A DNA stretch of 64,000 bases from Clostridia bacterium (lineage in GTDB: Bacteria > Bacillota > Clostridia > Christensenellales > UBA1242): NCBI GenBank assembly GCA_900753315.1, contig CAADYP010000003.1:4960-68959 (forward strand), written 5' to 3'. The notes below the pieces were generated by a model. That model saw nothing but the letters and a program-made list of their open reading frames with translations, ran no database searches and was not told the origin of the DNA. This document shows, piece after piece, positions 1-7,416 of the stretch (its first letter is position 1; every line of letters starts with the position of its first letter). A program made the position numbers and the translations under genes.

Positions 1-27
1 AAGGTTCGAACCCTTTCTCCGGAGCCA
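1..27 (+). tRNA. Partial tRNA, 3' part only, probably tRNA-Asn
   Basis: The first bases form a T-arm with the TTCGAAC loop, then the 3' acceptor strand CTCCGGA, discriminator G and an encoded CCA ending at 27. The anticodon lies outside the window. An acceptor whose 5' strand would be TCCGGAG plus discriminator G fits bacterial tRNA-Asn best; this identity is inferred. Confidence 0.7.
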
Positions 28-29
28 AG

Positions 30-66
30 AAGCATGACAGAGATGTCGTGCTTTATTTTTTTCTTT
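30..66 (+). terminator. Rho-independent terminator after the first tRNA
   Basis: A 10-bp stem (30-39 with 44-53, one G-T pair) with a GAGA tetraloop is followed by a T-rich run. It starts 3 bases after the tRNA CCA and so ends that tRNA transcript. Confidence 0.85.
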
Positions 67-72
67 TGCCTT

Positions 73-120
73 GCGGTGCATCATTTATGATGCGATTGCA
101 TTAGCAATCATAACAGCCGC
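73..120. other. Two abutting perfect hairpins inside a short outer stem
   Basis: GCATCA/TGATGC (78-93) and GATTGC/GCAATC (94-109) are perfect 6-bp stems with 4-base loops and no base between them. GCGG (73-76) could pair with CCGC (117-120) to close a small branched structure. It lies between two terminators and has no coding content. No function is known. Confidence 0.4.
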
Positions 121-147
121 GATATTTTGCCAAAAATTTAATAATAA

Positions 148-178
148 AAGATATGGTGATTTATGCCATATCTTTTTT
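148..178 (-). terminator. Terminator of tRNA-Pro (symmetrical)
   Basis: AAGATATGG (148-156) pairs with CCATATCTT (165-173). T-runs on both sides make it usable from either strand. On the minus strand it follows directly after the tRNA-Pro CCA. Confidence 0.8.
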
Positions 179-253
179 TGGTCGGAGTGGTGAGAGTTGA
201 ACTCACGACCTCGCGGTCCCGAACCGTGTGCGCTACCACTGCGCTACACTCCG
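179..253 (-). tRNA. tRNA-Pro (anticodon CGG)
   Basis: The reverse complement folds as a full 75-base tRNA. The acceptor is CGGAGTG/CACTCCG, discriminator A, with an encoded CCA. The anticodon loop reads TTCGGGA, giving anticodon CGG (Pro). The anticodon stem has one A-C mismatch at its second pair; the D-arm and T-arm are regular. Its terminator is directly downstream on the minus strand. Confidence 0.93.
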
Positions 254-353
254 ATTTGTTTATATTATATCATTAAAAATTTCATTATCTATAATAAAAA
301 TAAAAATTGTTTTTGTTTTCTTCAAATTCGACAAAATATTTTGATTTTTACTA

Positions 354-382
354 TTGACAAGCATAATGTTTAATGCTAGAAT
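354..382 (+). promoter_or_regulatory. Sigma-A promoter of the 405-1058 gene
   Basis: TTGACA (354-359), a 17-base spacer and TAGAAT (377-382) match the vegetative consensus at 11 of 12 positions. The predicted transcript starts near 389, just before the GGAG at 392-395. This argues against reading the gene from the ATG at 354, which is inside the -35 box. Confidence 0.85.
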
Positions 383-404
383 AGGCACCGCTGGAGAAAT
401 AGAA

Positions 405-1058
405 ATGAACAAATATTGGCAATTAAGTAGTGAAAAAGTAAATTTGGTTAAAGATATAAACAAAACAAGGGCACTCATTTTGAGTGATTTTTTGTCACAA
501 GAAAATTGGGATAATTTTCCTATTAAATATATAAAAGAAAATTGTGATTGGCAATATTTTATTTTGGGAATAAATACAAGGAATGAAATTGCAATTTCAA
601 ATTCTTCAAGGTGTGAAATTAGAAAAATTGAAAATGGGATGTTTAAAAATTGTTACGCCGTGATTGAAAAAAGTGAACATTTGGGTAAAGAATGCTCTGT
701 TTTTATTGCACATGGTGAAGGTTTTTTGAAATTGCCTAAAATAAAAGGGGATGTTACAACTTCAGAAATTGACAATATTTTGAATGATAAAAATATGCAA
801 ATAATTACTGCAAAAATATTGCACAAAATTGACTTGTCAAAAAGATTTCAAAATTATGAACTCTTTTGTGAAAAAATGCCAAAGTCATGTTTAAGCAATT
901 CTGATTTCAAAAAGGGTGTATTGAAAGAATTTGATAATATGGGTGAAATGGAAGTGGCTGATGTTGTGGATACAAGTTTAGTTAATCTTGACAGATGTGC
1001 TGCAAAAGCGAGAAGTTATTTCACAAATTTGACTGCTGAAAAATATATAGAAAAATAA
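405..1058 (+). CDS. Unrecognised 217-residue protein
   Basis: I do not recognise this protein. It has no signal peptide and no evident membrane segment. It is Lys/Asn-rich, with six scattered cysteines (for example CDW, SRCEI, CEKMPKSC) that form no classic zinc motif. The start is set at ATG 405 because GGAG sits 9 bases before it and the promoter overlaps the upstream in-frame ATG at 354. It forms a single-gene unit with its own promoter and terminator (1101-1131), between tRNA genes and the ribosomal superoperon. Its codon use is A/T-rich like the neighbours, so nothing marks it clearly as acquired. Confidence 0.8.
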   Translation: MNKYWQLSSEKVNLVKDINKTRALILSDFLSQENWDNFPIKYIKENCDWQYFILGINTRNEIAISNSSRCEIRKIENGMFKNCYAVIEKSEHLGKECSVFIAHGEGFLKLPKIKGDVTTSEIDNILNDKNMQIITAKILHKIDLSKRFQNYELFCEKMPKSCLSNSDFKKGVLKEFDNMGEMEVADVVDTSLVNLDRCAAKARSYFTNLTAEKYIEK

Positions 1059-1100
1059 TTTTTAATATATTTTATTTATTATATAATAAAGGGGAGAAAT

Positions 1101-1131
1101 AAAGGTGAGTTTTTGAGACTTATCTTTTTTT
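1101..1131 (+). terminator. Terminator after the 405-1058 gene
   Basis: AAAGGTGAGT pairs with ACTTATCTTT (two G-T pairs) around the loop TTTTGAG and runs into seven T. It separates the unknown gene from the S10 operon promoter. Confidence 0.75.
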
Positions 1132-1246
1132 ATTTCTGGCTACATTTTCTTTTTCTATTATAATGAGTGATTTGTTGTGTCTGTTTGGGGCAGAAAGTTT
1201 GGCTTGAAAATATTTTGCTATTTTGATTTTTTCTTTTGAAAAAGCC

Positions 1247-1275
1247 TTGACAAAGGTGGACTGGTTTGCTATAAT
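1247..1275 (+). promoter_or_regulatory. Consensus promoter of the S10-spc-alpha superoperon
   Basis: TTGACA (1247-1252), a 17-base spacer and TATAAT (1270-1275) give a perfect vegetative promoter. The TSS is expected near 1282, leaving about 262 bases of untranslated leader before rpsJ. Confidence 0.93.
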
Positions 1276-1281
1276 ACAAGT

Positions 1282-1544
1282 GCTGTTATTTATGGGAAGA
1301 AGTGCAAGGTTACTTTCGTCATACAAGCGACGATAAGAAAATTTGCATGGACCAGAGTTTCGGCCTAGATGCCGAGGCGCCCAAGATGACATTTTTTTAA
1401 GTCATACAGCATGACACACGCGGGGTAGTGTTCGACAGTGCAAGAAAGTTTGTTGTGGGAACAAGCAGTTGCACAAAAACATGAAACACCGATTAAAAAA
1501 ATGCAACATATTGGTTTTGCTATTACAGGAGGTAAAAAGAAAAG
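1282..1544 (+). promoter_or_regulatory. Structured leader of the ribosomal superoperon
   Basis: The leader contains small stems CGTC/GACG (1317-1332) and TCGGC/GCCGA (1360-1375). The single GTCAT arm at 1401-1405 can pair either with ATGAC at 1386-1390 or with ATGAC at 1411-1415, so two hairpins exclude each other. It ends with AGGAGG 9 bases before the rpsJ ATG. In other bacteria ribosomal proteins such as L4 regulate this operon through its leader; that this leader does so is inference. Confidence 0.55.
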
Positions 1545-1853
1545 ATGGCAACACAAAAAATGAGAATTAAACTTAGAGCCTATGAACACACACTCATTGA
1601 TGAAGCATGTAAGAGAATTATCGAAACTGCTGGAAAGAATGGTGCAAAGGTTTCTGGCCCAATCCCACTTCCAACTGATAGAGAAGTGGTAACTGTGATC
1701 CGTTCTCCTCACAAGTATAAAGATTCAAGAGAACAATTTGAAAGTAAAACCCACAAAAGATTGATTGATATTTACAATCCAACAAACAAGGCAATTGATG
1801 CTCTTATGAAACTTGAATTGCCTGCAGGTGTTGAGATTAACATCAAACTGTAA
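1545..1853 (+). CDS. rpsJ: 30S ribosomal protein S10
   Basis: S10 is part of the 30S head and, as NusE, of transcription antitermination complexes. The 102 residues match the family length. The N-terminus reads KMRIKLRAYEHTLID, and the SGPIPLPT and RSPHKYKDSREQFE segments are characteristic. AGGAGG stands 9 bases before the ATG. It is the first gene of the superoperon, downstream of the leader, and is followed after 14 bases by rplC. Nothing unusual was seen. Confidence 0.98.
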   Translation: MATQKMRIKLRAYEHTLIDEACKRIIETAGKNGAKVSGPIPLPTDREVVTVIRSPHKYKDSREQFESKTHKRLIDIYNPTNKAIDALMKLELPAGVEINIKL

Positions 1854-1867
1854 GGAGGTAAAGAGAA

Positions 1868-2488
1868 GTGAAAGCTATATTAGGTAAAAAACTCGGTATG
1901 ACACAAGTCTTTACTGACGATGGTTTGGTTATACCTGTAACTGTTGTTGAAGCTGGTCCTATGACAGTTGTTCAAAAGAAGACAACAGAAGTTGATGGTT
2001 ATGAAGCGCTTGTTTGTGCATTTGACCAAAAGAAGAAAAATGTGACAAAAGTTCAAAAAGGAATTTTTGACAAAGCAAAAGTTGAACCTTGCAAAGTTTT
2101 GAGAGAATTTGCTCTTGACGGAAATTTGGAAGTTGGTTCAGTTGTTAAGGCTGACATCTTCAATGAAAAAGACAAGGTTGATGTAATGGGTATTACAAAA
2201 GGACACGGTTTTTCTGGTGTAATCAAAAGATGGAACCAACACAGACTTAAGATGACTCATGGTACAGGACCTGTTCATAGAGAAGTTGGTTCAATGAGTG
2301 CGAACTCTACTCCATCACGTGTTTTCAAAAACAAACACATGCCTGGACAATATGGAAATGAAAGAGTTACCATTCAAAACTTGGAAATAGTTAAAGTCGA
2401 TGCAGATAGAAACTTGCTCTTGATTAAAGGTAATGTTCCTGGAAACAAAGGTGCAATCCTCACAATCAGACAATCTGTTAAGGCATAA
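1868..2488 (+). CDS. rplC: 50S ribosomal protein L3
   Basis: L3 is an early-assembly 50S protein reaching to the peptidyl transferase centre. The 206 residues begin MKAILGKKLGMTQVF from a GTG codon at 1868, preceded by AAGGAGG. The conserved HGTGPVHREVGSMS and GQYGNERVT stretches that form the central extension are present. It lies between rpsJ and rplD in the standard order. The GTG start is the only departure from the neighbouring genes. Confidence 0.98.
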   Translation: MKAILGKKLGMTQVFTDDGLVIPVTVVEAGPMTVVQKKTTEVDGYEALVCAFDQKKKNVTKVQKGIFDKAKVEPCKVLREFALDGNLEVGSVVKADIFNEKDKVDVMGITKGHGFSGVIKRWNQHRLKMTHGTGPVHREVGSMSANSTPSRVFKNKHMPGQYGNERVTIQNLEIVKVDADRNLLLIKGNVPGNKGAILTIRQSVKA

Positions 2489-2502
2489 TAAGGAGAGAGG
2501 AA

Positions 2503-3126
2503 ATGGCAAAGGTTAAAGTTTTTAATATGAAAGCCGAAGAAGTTGGAAGCCAAAATTTGAATGACAATGTTTTCGGTGTTGAATATAACGAACCTCTCAT
2601 TCACGAAGTGGTTGTTGCTTATAATGCAAATCAAAGACAAGGCAACAAGAGCACACTTACAAGAAGTGAAGTTAGAGGACACTCTGCAAAACCTTACAGA
2701 CAAAAAGGTACAGGTAGAGCAAGACAAGGTTCAACAAAAGGACCTCAATTCATTGGTGGTGGAGTTGTTTTTGCTCCAAAGCCAAGAGATTTCTCAAAGA
2801 AAGTAAACAAACAATCAAAGAGATTGGCACTCTTGTCTGCACTTAGCCAAAAGCTTGCACAGAAAGAAATTACAGTTCTTGACAAGTTTGAAGTTCCTAG
2901 TGCAAAAACAAAAGATGCTCAAAACTTCTTGAATGCATTTAAGTTTGATGGAACAGTTTTGGTTGTTGGTTCAAACAACACAGACGCAGAACTTAAAGCA
3001 ACAAACAACATTCCAAATCTTAACACAGTTAGCGTTGAACTTTTGAACACATATGATGTTGTTTCAAACAAAAACGTTGTTCTTACACAAGATGCAATCA
3101 AATTCTTAGAGGAGGCTAACGCATAA
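2503..3126 (+). CDS. rplD: 50S ribosomal protein L4
   Basis: L4 lines the peptide exit tunnel and in several bacteria represses its own operon. It is 207 residues long and shows the tunnel loop AKPYRQKGTGRARQG near residues 65-80 and the globular fold after it. GGAGAG lies before the ATG. The last base of its TAA stop is the first base of the rplW ATG, so the two genes are translationally coupled. It is the obvious candidate regulator of the long leader at 1282-1544, by analogy only. Confidence 0.98.
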   Translation: MAKVKVFNMKAEEVGSQNLNDNVFGVEYNEPLIHEVVVAYNANQRQGNKSTLTRSEVRGHSAKPYRQKGTGRARQGSTKGPQFIGGGVVFAPKPRDFSKKVNKQSKRLALLSALSQKLAQKEITVLDKFEVPSAKTKDAQNFLNAFKFDGTVLVVGSNNTDAELKATNNIPNLNTVSVELLNTYDVVSNKNVVLTQDAIKFLEEANA

Positions 3127-3428
3127 TGGAAGCAAATGAAGTTATTTTGAAACCACTTCTTACAGAAAAAAGTTATGCAGGTATTCAAAACAAAATCTAC
3201 AGTTTTGTAGTTGCAAAATCTGCAAACAAAGTTGAGATTGCACAAGCAGTTGAAAAAATGTTTAACGTTGAAGTGGCAAAGGTTAACACAAGTGTCGTTA
3301 AGGGACACAAAAAATCACAAAACACAAAACAAGGAAGAACAGTTGGCAAGACAAGTGATTACAAAAAAGCAATCGTAACACTTACTGAAAAATCAAAGCC
3401 AATCGCATTCTTTGAAAGTTTATCTTAA
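3126..3428 (+). CDS. rplW: 50S ribosomal protein L23
   Basis: L23 sits at the tunnel exit, where trigger factor and SRP dock. The 100 residues include the typical start (VILKPLLTEKSY) and the VEKMFNVEVAKVNT segment of the family. It overlaps rplD by one base and is followed by rplB after a GGAGGAG site. The length is normal. Confidence 0.97.
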   Translation: MEANEVILKPLLTEKSYAGIQNKIYSFVVAKSANKVEIAQAVEKMFNVEVAKVNTSVVKGHKKSQNTKQGRTVGKTSDYKKAIVTLTEKSKPIAFFESLS

Positions 3429-3441
3429 TTAGGAGGAGAAA

Positions 3442-4269
3442 ATGGCTATTATAAAAAGTAATCCAACTTCAGCAGGAAGAAGATTCTATTCAAAGCTTGC
3501 TACTGAAGAATTGACAAAGAAAGAACCTGAAAAGTCTCTCCTTGCTGTTAAGAAAAAACATGCTGGAAGAAACGCACAAGGTAAAGTTACTGTTCGTCAT
3601 CACGGCGGCGGAAACAGACAGAAGTATCGTATTATCGACTTCAAAAGAAATAAAGACAACATTCCTGCAAAGGTTGTTGCAATTGAATATGACCCAAACA
3701 GAACTGCTTACATCGCACTCCTTTCTTATAAAGATGGAGAAAAAAGATACATCATTGCTCCTGTAGGACTTAAAGTTGGTGATGTTCTTATGAGCGGAAG
3801 CGGAGTAGAAATCAGAGTTGGAAACAATCTTCCACTTTCTGATATCCCTGTTGGTTCACTTATTCACAACATCGAACTTGAACCAAAGAAAGGTGGACAA
3901 CTTGCTCGTTCTGCTGGTGCAGAAGTTCAACTTATGGCTAAGGAAGGCAAATATGCTACACTTAGACTTCCATCAGGTGAAATGAGAAAAGTTCTCCTTA
4001 CTTGCAGAGCAACAATCGGAACAGTTGGAAATCTTGACCATGAACTTGTTTCTCTTGGAAAAGCTGGAAGAACAAGACACATGGGAGTTAGACCAACAGT
4101 TCGTGGTGTTGTTATGAACCCTAACGATCACCCACACGGCGGTGGTGAAGGAAAGAGCCCAGTAGGTATGAAGTCACCTATGACACCATGGGGCAAACCT
4201 GCTCTTGGACTTAAGACAAGAAAGAAGAAAAACAAATCTAACCGTTTGATGGTTAAGAGAGTAAACTAG
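3442..4269 (+). CDS. rplB: 50S ribosomal protein L2
   Basis: L2 binds 23S rRNA near the peptidyl transferase centre and helps join the subunits. The 275 residues fit the family. The HHGGGNRQKYR segment near 54 and the C-terminal GVVMNPNDHPHGGGEG stretch, with the conserved histidine near residue 230, are present. It precedes rpsS with an AGGAGG that overlaps its stop codon. Confidence 0.98.
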   Translation: MAIIKSNPTSAGRRFYSKLATEELTKKEPEKSLLAVKKKHAGRNAQGKVTVRHHGGGNRQKYRIIDFKRNKDNIPAKVVAIEYDPNRTAYIALLSYKDGEKRYIIAPVGLKVGDVLMSGSGVEIRVGNNLPLSDIPVGSLIHNIELEPKKGGQLARSAGAEVQLMAKEGKYATLRLPSGEMRKVLLTCRATIGTVGNLDHELVSLGKAGRTRHMGVRPTVRGVVMNPNDHPHGGGEGKSPVGMKSPMTPWGKPALGLKTRKKKNKSNRLMVKRVN

Positions 4270-4282
4270 GAGGATGGCCAAA

Positions 4283-4561
4283 ATGAGTAAAGAATTGAAA
4301 AAACCTTATGTTAGCCCAAGACTTATGAAGAAAGTCAACGAAATGGCTGAAAGTGGTGTTAAGAAACCTATCAAAACTTGGTCTAGAACTTCAACAATTT
4401 ATCCTGAATTTGTAGGCTTTACATTTGCAGTTCACAACGGAAAGAAACACATTCCTGTTTATGTTACTGCTGACATGGTTGGTCACAAACTTGGAGAATT
4501 CTCTTTGACAAGAACCTTCAAAGGACATGCGGGACAAAAACAAGCCGCAAAAATGAAATAA
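4283..4561 (+). CDS. rpsS: 30S ribosomal protein S19
   Basis: S19 forms a complex with S13 in the 30S head. It starts MSKELKKPYV at 4283; the in-frame ATG at 4274 touches the AGGAGG (4268-4273) and is too close, while 4283 leaves 9 bases. That gives 92 residues, the normal size. The C-terminal GEFSLTRTFKGHAGQK is the family signature. The gene lies between rplB and rplV. Confidence 0.96.
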   Translation: MSKELKKPYVSPRLMKKVNEMAESGVKKPIKTWSRTSTIYPEFVGFTFAVHNGKKHIPVYVTADMVGHKLGEFSLTRTFKGHAGQKQAAKMK

Positions 4562-4571
4562 GAGGTGGAAG

Positions 4572-4967
4572 ATGGCTACAAGAATTAGACAAAAGGCTGA
4601 AAAAAGAGCCGCAAATAAAGACAATCGTCCTTATGCTATTGCAAAAGATGTTCGCATGAGTTCATCAAAGGTTAGAATTGTTCTTGACAATATCAGAGGA
4701 AAGAAAGCTAACGAAGCTGTTGCAATTTTGAGCTATATGCCTCAAAGTGGTGCTGCTGAATCTTTGAAAGTTTTGAAGAGTGCTATTGCAAATGCTGAAA
4801 ACAACAAAGGTCTTTCATCAGACAATCTCTATGTTGCAGAATGTTATTCAACACCTGGTTCTATTATGAAGAGAATTTCTTTTAGAGCAAGAGGAAGAGC
4901 AGATAGAATTTTGAAAAAAACTTGTCATATCACAATTATTCTTGACGAGTTGAAGGAGGCAAAATAA
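4572..4967 (+). CDS. rplV: 50S ribosomal protein L22
   Basis: L22 contributes the beta-hairpin that narrows the exit tunnel. The 131 residues are slightly longer than usual because of a basic N-terminal extension of about 20 residues (RIRQKAEKRAANK) ahead of the standard core that begins at AIAKDVRMSSSKVRIV. The hairpin FRARGRADRILKKTCHI is intact. Its TAA stop shares a base with the rpsC ATG. Confidence 0.97.
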   Translation: MATRIRQKAEKRAANKDNRPYAIAKDVRMSSSKVRIVLDNIRGKKANEAVAILSYMPQSGAAESLKVLKSAIANAENNKGLSSDNLYVAECYSTPGSIMKRISFRARGRADRILKKTCHITIILDELKEAK

Positions 4968-5644
4968 TGGGGCAAAAAGTTAATCCATTCGGACTTAGAC
5001 TTGGAATAAACAAAGATTGGCAATCAACTTGGTATGCTAAAAAAGAAGATTTTGCCGCAAACCTTAAAGAAGACCATGATATTAGAGAATTCTTTAAGAA
5101 AAACCATGCAAATGCTGGTATCGCAGAAGTTCAAATTAAGAGAACTGAAAACAAACTTGAAATTGACATTTATACAGGAAAACCTGGTATGATTATCGGC
5201 ACAAAAGGTGCTGGAATCGAAGCTATTAAGAAAGATTTGAACAAAATCGTTCGTCCAGTTAAAACACTTGTATTGAATGTTAAAGAAGTTAAGAAACCTG
5301 ACCTTGACGCTCAACTTGTTGCAGACTCTATCGCACAACAACTCGAAAAACGTGTTGCTTGGAGAAGAGCTTTGAAACAAGCTATGCAAAGAGTTATGAA
5401 GGCAGGGGCTAAAGGTTGCAAAGTTCAAGTTAGCGGTGTTATCGACGGAGCAAACACTATCGCAAGAACAGAAAAGTATATGGAAGGATCTCTTCCACTT
5501 CACACTCTTCGTGCTGATATTGATTACGCTACATCTGCTGCTTACACAAACTATGGCAAACTTGGAATCAAATGCTGGATTTATAAAGGCGAAATTTTGT
5601 CTAAACAATCCATAAAGGAGGACAAGAACAATGTTAATGCCTAA
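4967..5644 (+). CDS. rpsC: 30S ribosomal protein S3
   Basis: S3 binds the 30S head and mRNA entry. The 225 residues begin MGQKVNPFGLRLGINKDW. The KH domain GKPGMIIGTKGAGIE lies near residue 70-85, and the C-terminal domain includes WRRALKQAMQRVMKAGAKG. The gene is coupled to rplV at the start, and its end overlaps the start of rplP by 14 bases, with the rplP Shine-Dalgarno site inside rpsC. Confidence 0.98.
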   Translation: MGQKVNPFGLRLGINKDWQSTWYAKKEDFAANLKEDHDIREFFKKNHANAGIAEVQIKRTENKLEIDIYTGKPGMIIGTKGAGIEAIKKDLNKIVRPVKTLVLNVKEVKKPDLDAQLVADSIAQQLEKRVAWRRALKQAMQRVMKAGAKGCKVQVSGVIDGANTIARTEKYMEGSLPLHTLRADIDYATSAAYTNYGKLGIKCWIYKGEILSKQSIKEDKNNVNA

Positions 5645-6077
5645 GAGAGTTAAAAGAAGAAAGGTTATGCGTGGCAGAATGACCGGAAAGGCTATGAGAG
5701 GAAATACTCTTGCTTTCGGAACATACGGAATTATTGCTACAGAACCTTGCTGGATTAAATCAAACCAAATCGAAGCTGCTCGTATCGCTCTTACAAGATA
5801 CATTAAGCGTGGTGGACAGGTTTGGATTAAGATTTTCCCAGACAAGCCAGTTACAAAGAAACCTGCTGAAACTCGTATGGGTTCAGGTAAAGGAAATCCA
5901 GAATTCTGGGTTGCAGTTGTAAAACCAGGTAGAGTGCTTTTTGAAATCGAAGGAGTTTCTGAAGAAAATGCTAGAGAAGCTCTTAGACTTGCTGGAAATA
6001 AACTTCCATGCAAGACAAAGTTTATCAAAAAGGAAACTGCTACTACTGTAGAAGGTGGTGAGAAGAATGAAGAATGA
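5631..6077 (+). CDS. rplP: 50S ribosomal protein L16
   Basis: L16 helps place tRNA in the A site. The 148 residues open MLMPKRVKRRKVMRGRM and carry the GKGNPEFWVAVVKPGRVLFE core. The extra acidic tail after residue 137 is short. AAGGAGG is 10 bases before the ATG, inside rpsC. The end overlaps the start of rpmC by 11 bases, so rpsC, rplP and rpmC are a tightly coupled set. Confidence 0.97.
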   Translation: MLMPKRVKRRKVMRGRMTGKAMRGNTLAFGTYGIIATEPCWIKSNQIEAARIALTRYIKRGGQVWIKIFPDKPVTKKPAETRMGSGKGNPEFWVAVVKPGRVLFEIEGVSEENAREALRLAGNKLPCKTKFIKKETATTVEGGEKNEE

Positions 6078-6285
6078 AGAAATTAAAACGTTGAACTTAG
6101 AGCAGTTAAACGCAAGACTTAAAGAACTTAAGAATGAACTCTTTAATCTTCGTTTTTCACATGCTACTAGAAACTTGGCAAACCCACTTGCAATTAGAAA
6201 TGTAAGAAAAGAAATTGCTAGAGTTCAAACTGCTATTAGAGAAAAAGAGATAGCAAACGGAGGAAACAACGATGGAACAAAGTAG
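6067..6285 (+). CDS. rpmC: 50S ribosomal protein L29
   Basis: L29 lies at the tunnel exit beside L23. The start at ATG 6067 is chosen because GGTGGTG is just ahead and MKNEEIKTLNLEQLN is the normal N-terminus; this gives 72 residues. The two-helix fold with RFSHATRNLANPLAIRNVRKEIARV is clear. Its start lies inside the rplP end, and its end overlaps rpsQ by 14 bases. Confidence 0.96.
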   Translation: MKNEEIKTLNLEQLNARLKELKNELFNLRFSHATRNLANPLAIRNVRKEIARVQTAIREKEIANGGNNDGTK

Positions 6286-6535
6286 AAATTTGAGAAATAC
6301 AAGACAAGGCGTTGTTGTAAGTGCTGGCACAATGGATAAGACTGTTGTTGTCAAAGTTGCTTACAGAGTTAAGGATCCAAAAATTAAAAAAGTCGTTCAA
6401 AAATCAAAGAAATTCAAAGCACACGATGAAAACAATGAATGTGGAGTTGGCGATACAGTTCTTATTATGGAAACTCGTCCACTTTCAAAAGAAAAATATC
6501 ACAGAGTTGTAAAAATCGTAGAAAAAGCGAAATAG
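6272..6535 (+). CDS. rpsQ: 30S ribosomal protein S17
   Basis: S17 is a primary 16S rRNA binder with an OB fold. The 87 residues contain GVVVSAGTMDKTVVVKV and the DTVLIMETRPLSKEKYHRVV signature near the C-terminus. GGAGG stands 9 bases before its ATG, inside rpmC. It is followed by rplN after an AGGAGG site. Confidence 0.97.
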   Translation: MEQSRNLRNTRQGVVVSAGTMDKTVVVKVAYRVKDPKIKKVVQKSKKFKAHDENNECGVGDTVLIMETRPLSKEKYHRVVKIVEKAK

Positions 6536-6545
6536 GAGGAGAAAT

Positions 6546-6914
6546 ATGGTACAACCTCAAACAAGACTTAAAGTTGCTGACAACACAGGCGCTAAGGAAA
6601 TTATGTGTATCAGAGTCCTTGGTGGTTCTTTTAGAAGAAGCGGAAACATCGGAGATGTTATCGTTGCTTCTGTTAAGAAAGCTATCCCTGGTGGCAGTGT
6701 AAAGAAAGGTGATGTTGTTAAAGCAGTTATTGTAAGGACTACTAAAGGTTTAAACAGAGCTGATGGTTCTCATATCCGTTTTGATGATAATGCCGCTGTG
6801 ATTATTGATAATCAAAAACAACCTAAAGGCACTCGTGTGTTTGGACCTATTGCAAGAGAACTTCGTGATAAAGGTTACATGAAAATCATTTCTCTCGCAC
6901 CAGAAGTTATTTAA
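6546..6914 (+). CDS. rplN: 50S ribosomal protein L14
   Basis: L14 sits at the subunit interface and contacts 16S rRNA. The 122 residues are the exact family length: MVQPQTRLKVADNTGAKE at the start, RADGSHIRFDDNAAV in the middle and FGPIARELRD near the end. Nothing is unusual. The gene lies in the usual order rpsQ-rplN-rplX. Confidence 0.98.
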   Translation: MVQPQTRLKVADNTGAKEIMCIRVLGGSFRRSGNIGDVIVASVKKAIPGGSVKKGDVVKAVIVRTTKGLNRADGSHIRFDDNAAVIIDNQKQPKGTRVFGPIARELRDKGYMKIISLAPEVI

Positions 6915-6931
6915 AAGGAGAACAAAACGAA

Positions 6932-7405
6932 ATGAGTATGACAGTTAAGAAAGGTGATAATGTTGTAGTTATTACTGGAAAAGATAAAGGAAAAACTGGC
7001 AAAGTTTTGGAAGTTTTCCCTAAAGATAATAAAGTTTTGGTTGATGGAGTTAACATCGTAACAAAACACAAGAAAGCAAGAACTCAACAAGAAAAGAGCG
7101 AAATCGTAAAGAAAGCTGCTCCATTTGAAGCTTCAAATGTATTGGTTGTATGTCCAGTTTGTGGAAAAGCTACAAGAGTTGCTCATAAAGAAATCAACGG
7201 AAAAAATGCAAGAGTTTGCAAAAAATGTTCTGCATCTTTGGATAAAGAATTTGTTAAATCAACAAAGAAAGAAGCAAAGAAGAACATTTCTTCTACAAAA
7301 GTAGAAGAACCTAAAAAAACAACTGCAAAGAAAGCAGTAAAATCTGAAACAACAGTTTCAGCACAAAAGTCGACAAAAAAACCTTCTGCTAAAACAGAAG
7401 CATAA
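6932..7405 (+). CDS. rplX: 50S ribosomal protein L24 with a long basic tail
   Basis: L24 starts 50S assembly. The KOW domain (VKKGDNVVVITGKDKGKTG, residues 5-23) is followed by a zinc ribbon of two CxxC pairs (CPVC and CKKC, about residues 74-100). At 157 residues it is about 50 longer than usual. The extra part, residues 108-157, is a low-complexity Lys/Thr/Ala/Ser tail. Such basic tails are flexible and probably touch rRNA; no function is claimed. Two ATGs (6932, 6938) are possible starts. Confidence 0.95.
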   Translation: MSMTVKKGDNVVVITGKDKGKTGKVLEVFPKDNKVLVDGVNIVTKHKKARTQQEKSEIVKKAAPFEASNVLVVCPVCGKATRVAHKEINGKNARVCKKCSASLDKEFVKSTKKEAKKNISSTKVEEPKKTTAKKAVKSETTVSAQKSTKKPSAKTEA

Positions 7406-7416
7406 GGTGGTGGCAA

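Noticed and set aside
354..404. Earlier in-frame ATG at 354 as the start of the first gene
   Set aside because: It lies within the -35 box of a good promoter and would not be transcribed from it; 405 has a GGAG.
5024..6028. A 334-codon open frame on the minus strand
   Set aside because: It runs opposite rpsC and rplP, which are certain genes; the translation is Ser/Phe/Leu-rich with no motif, as expected for a mirror frame of A/T-rich coding DNA.
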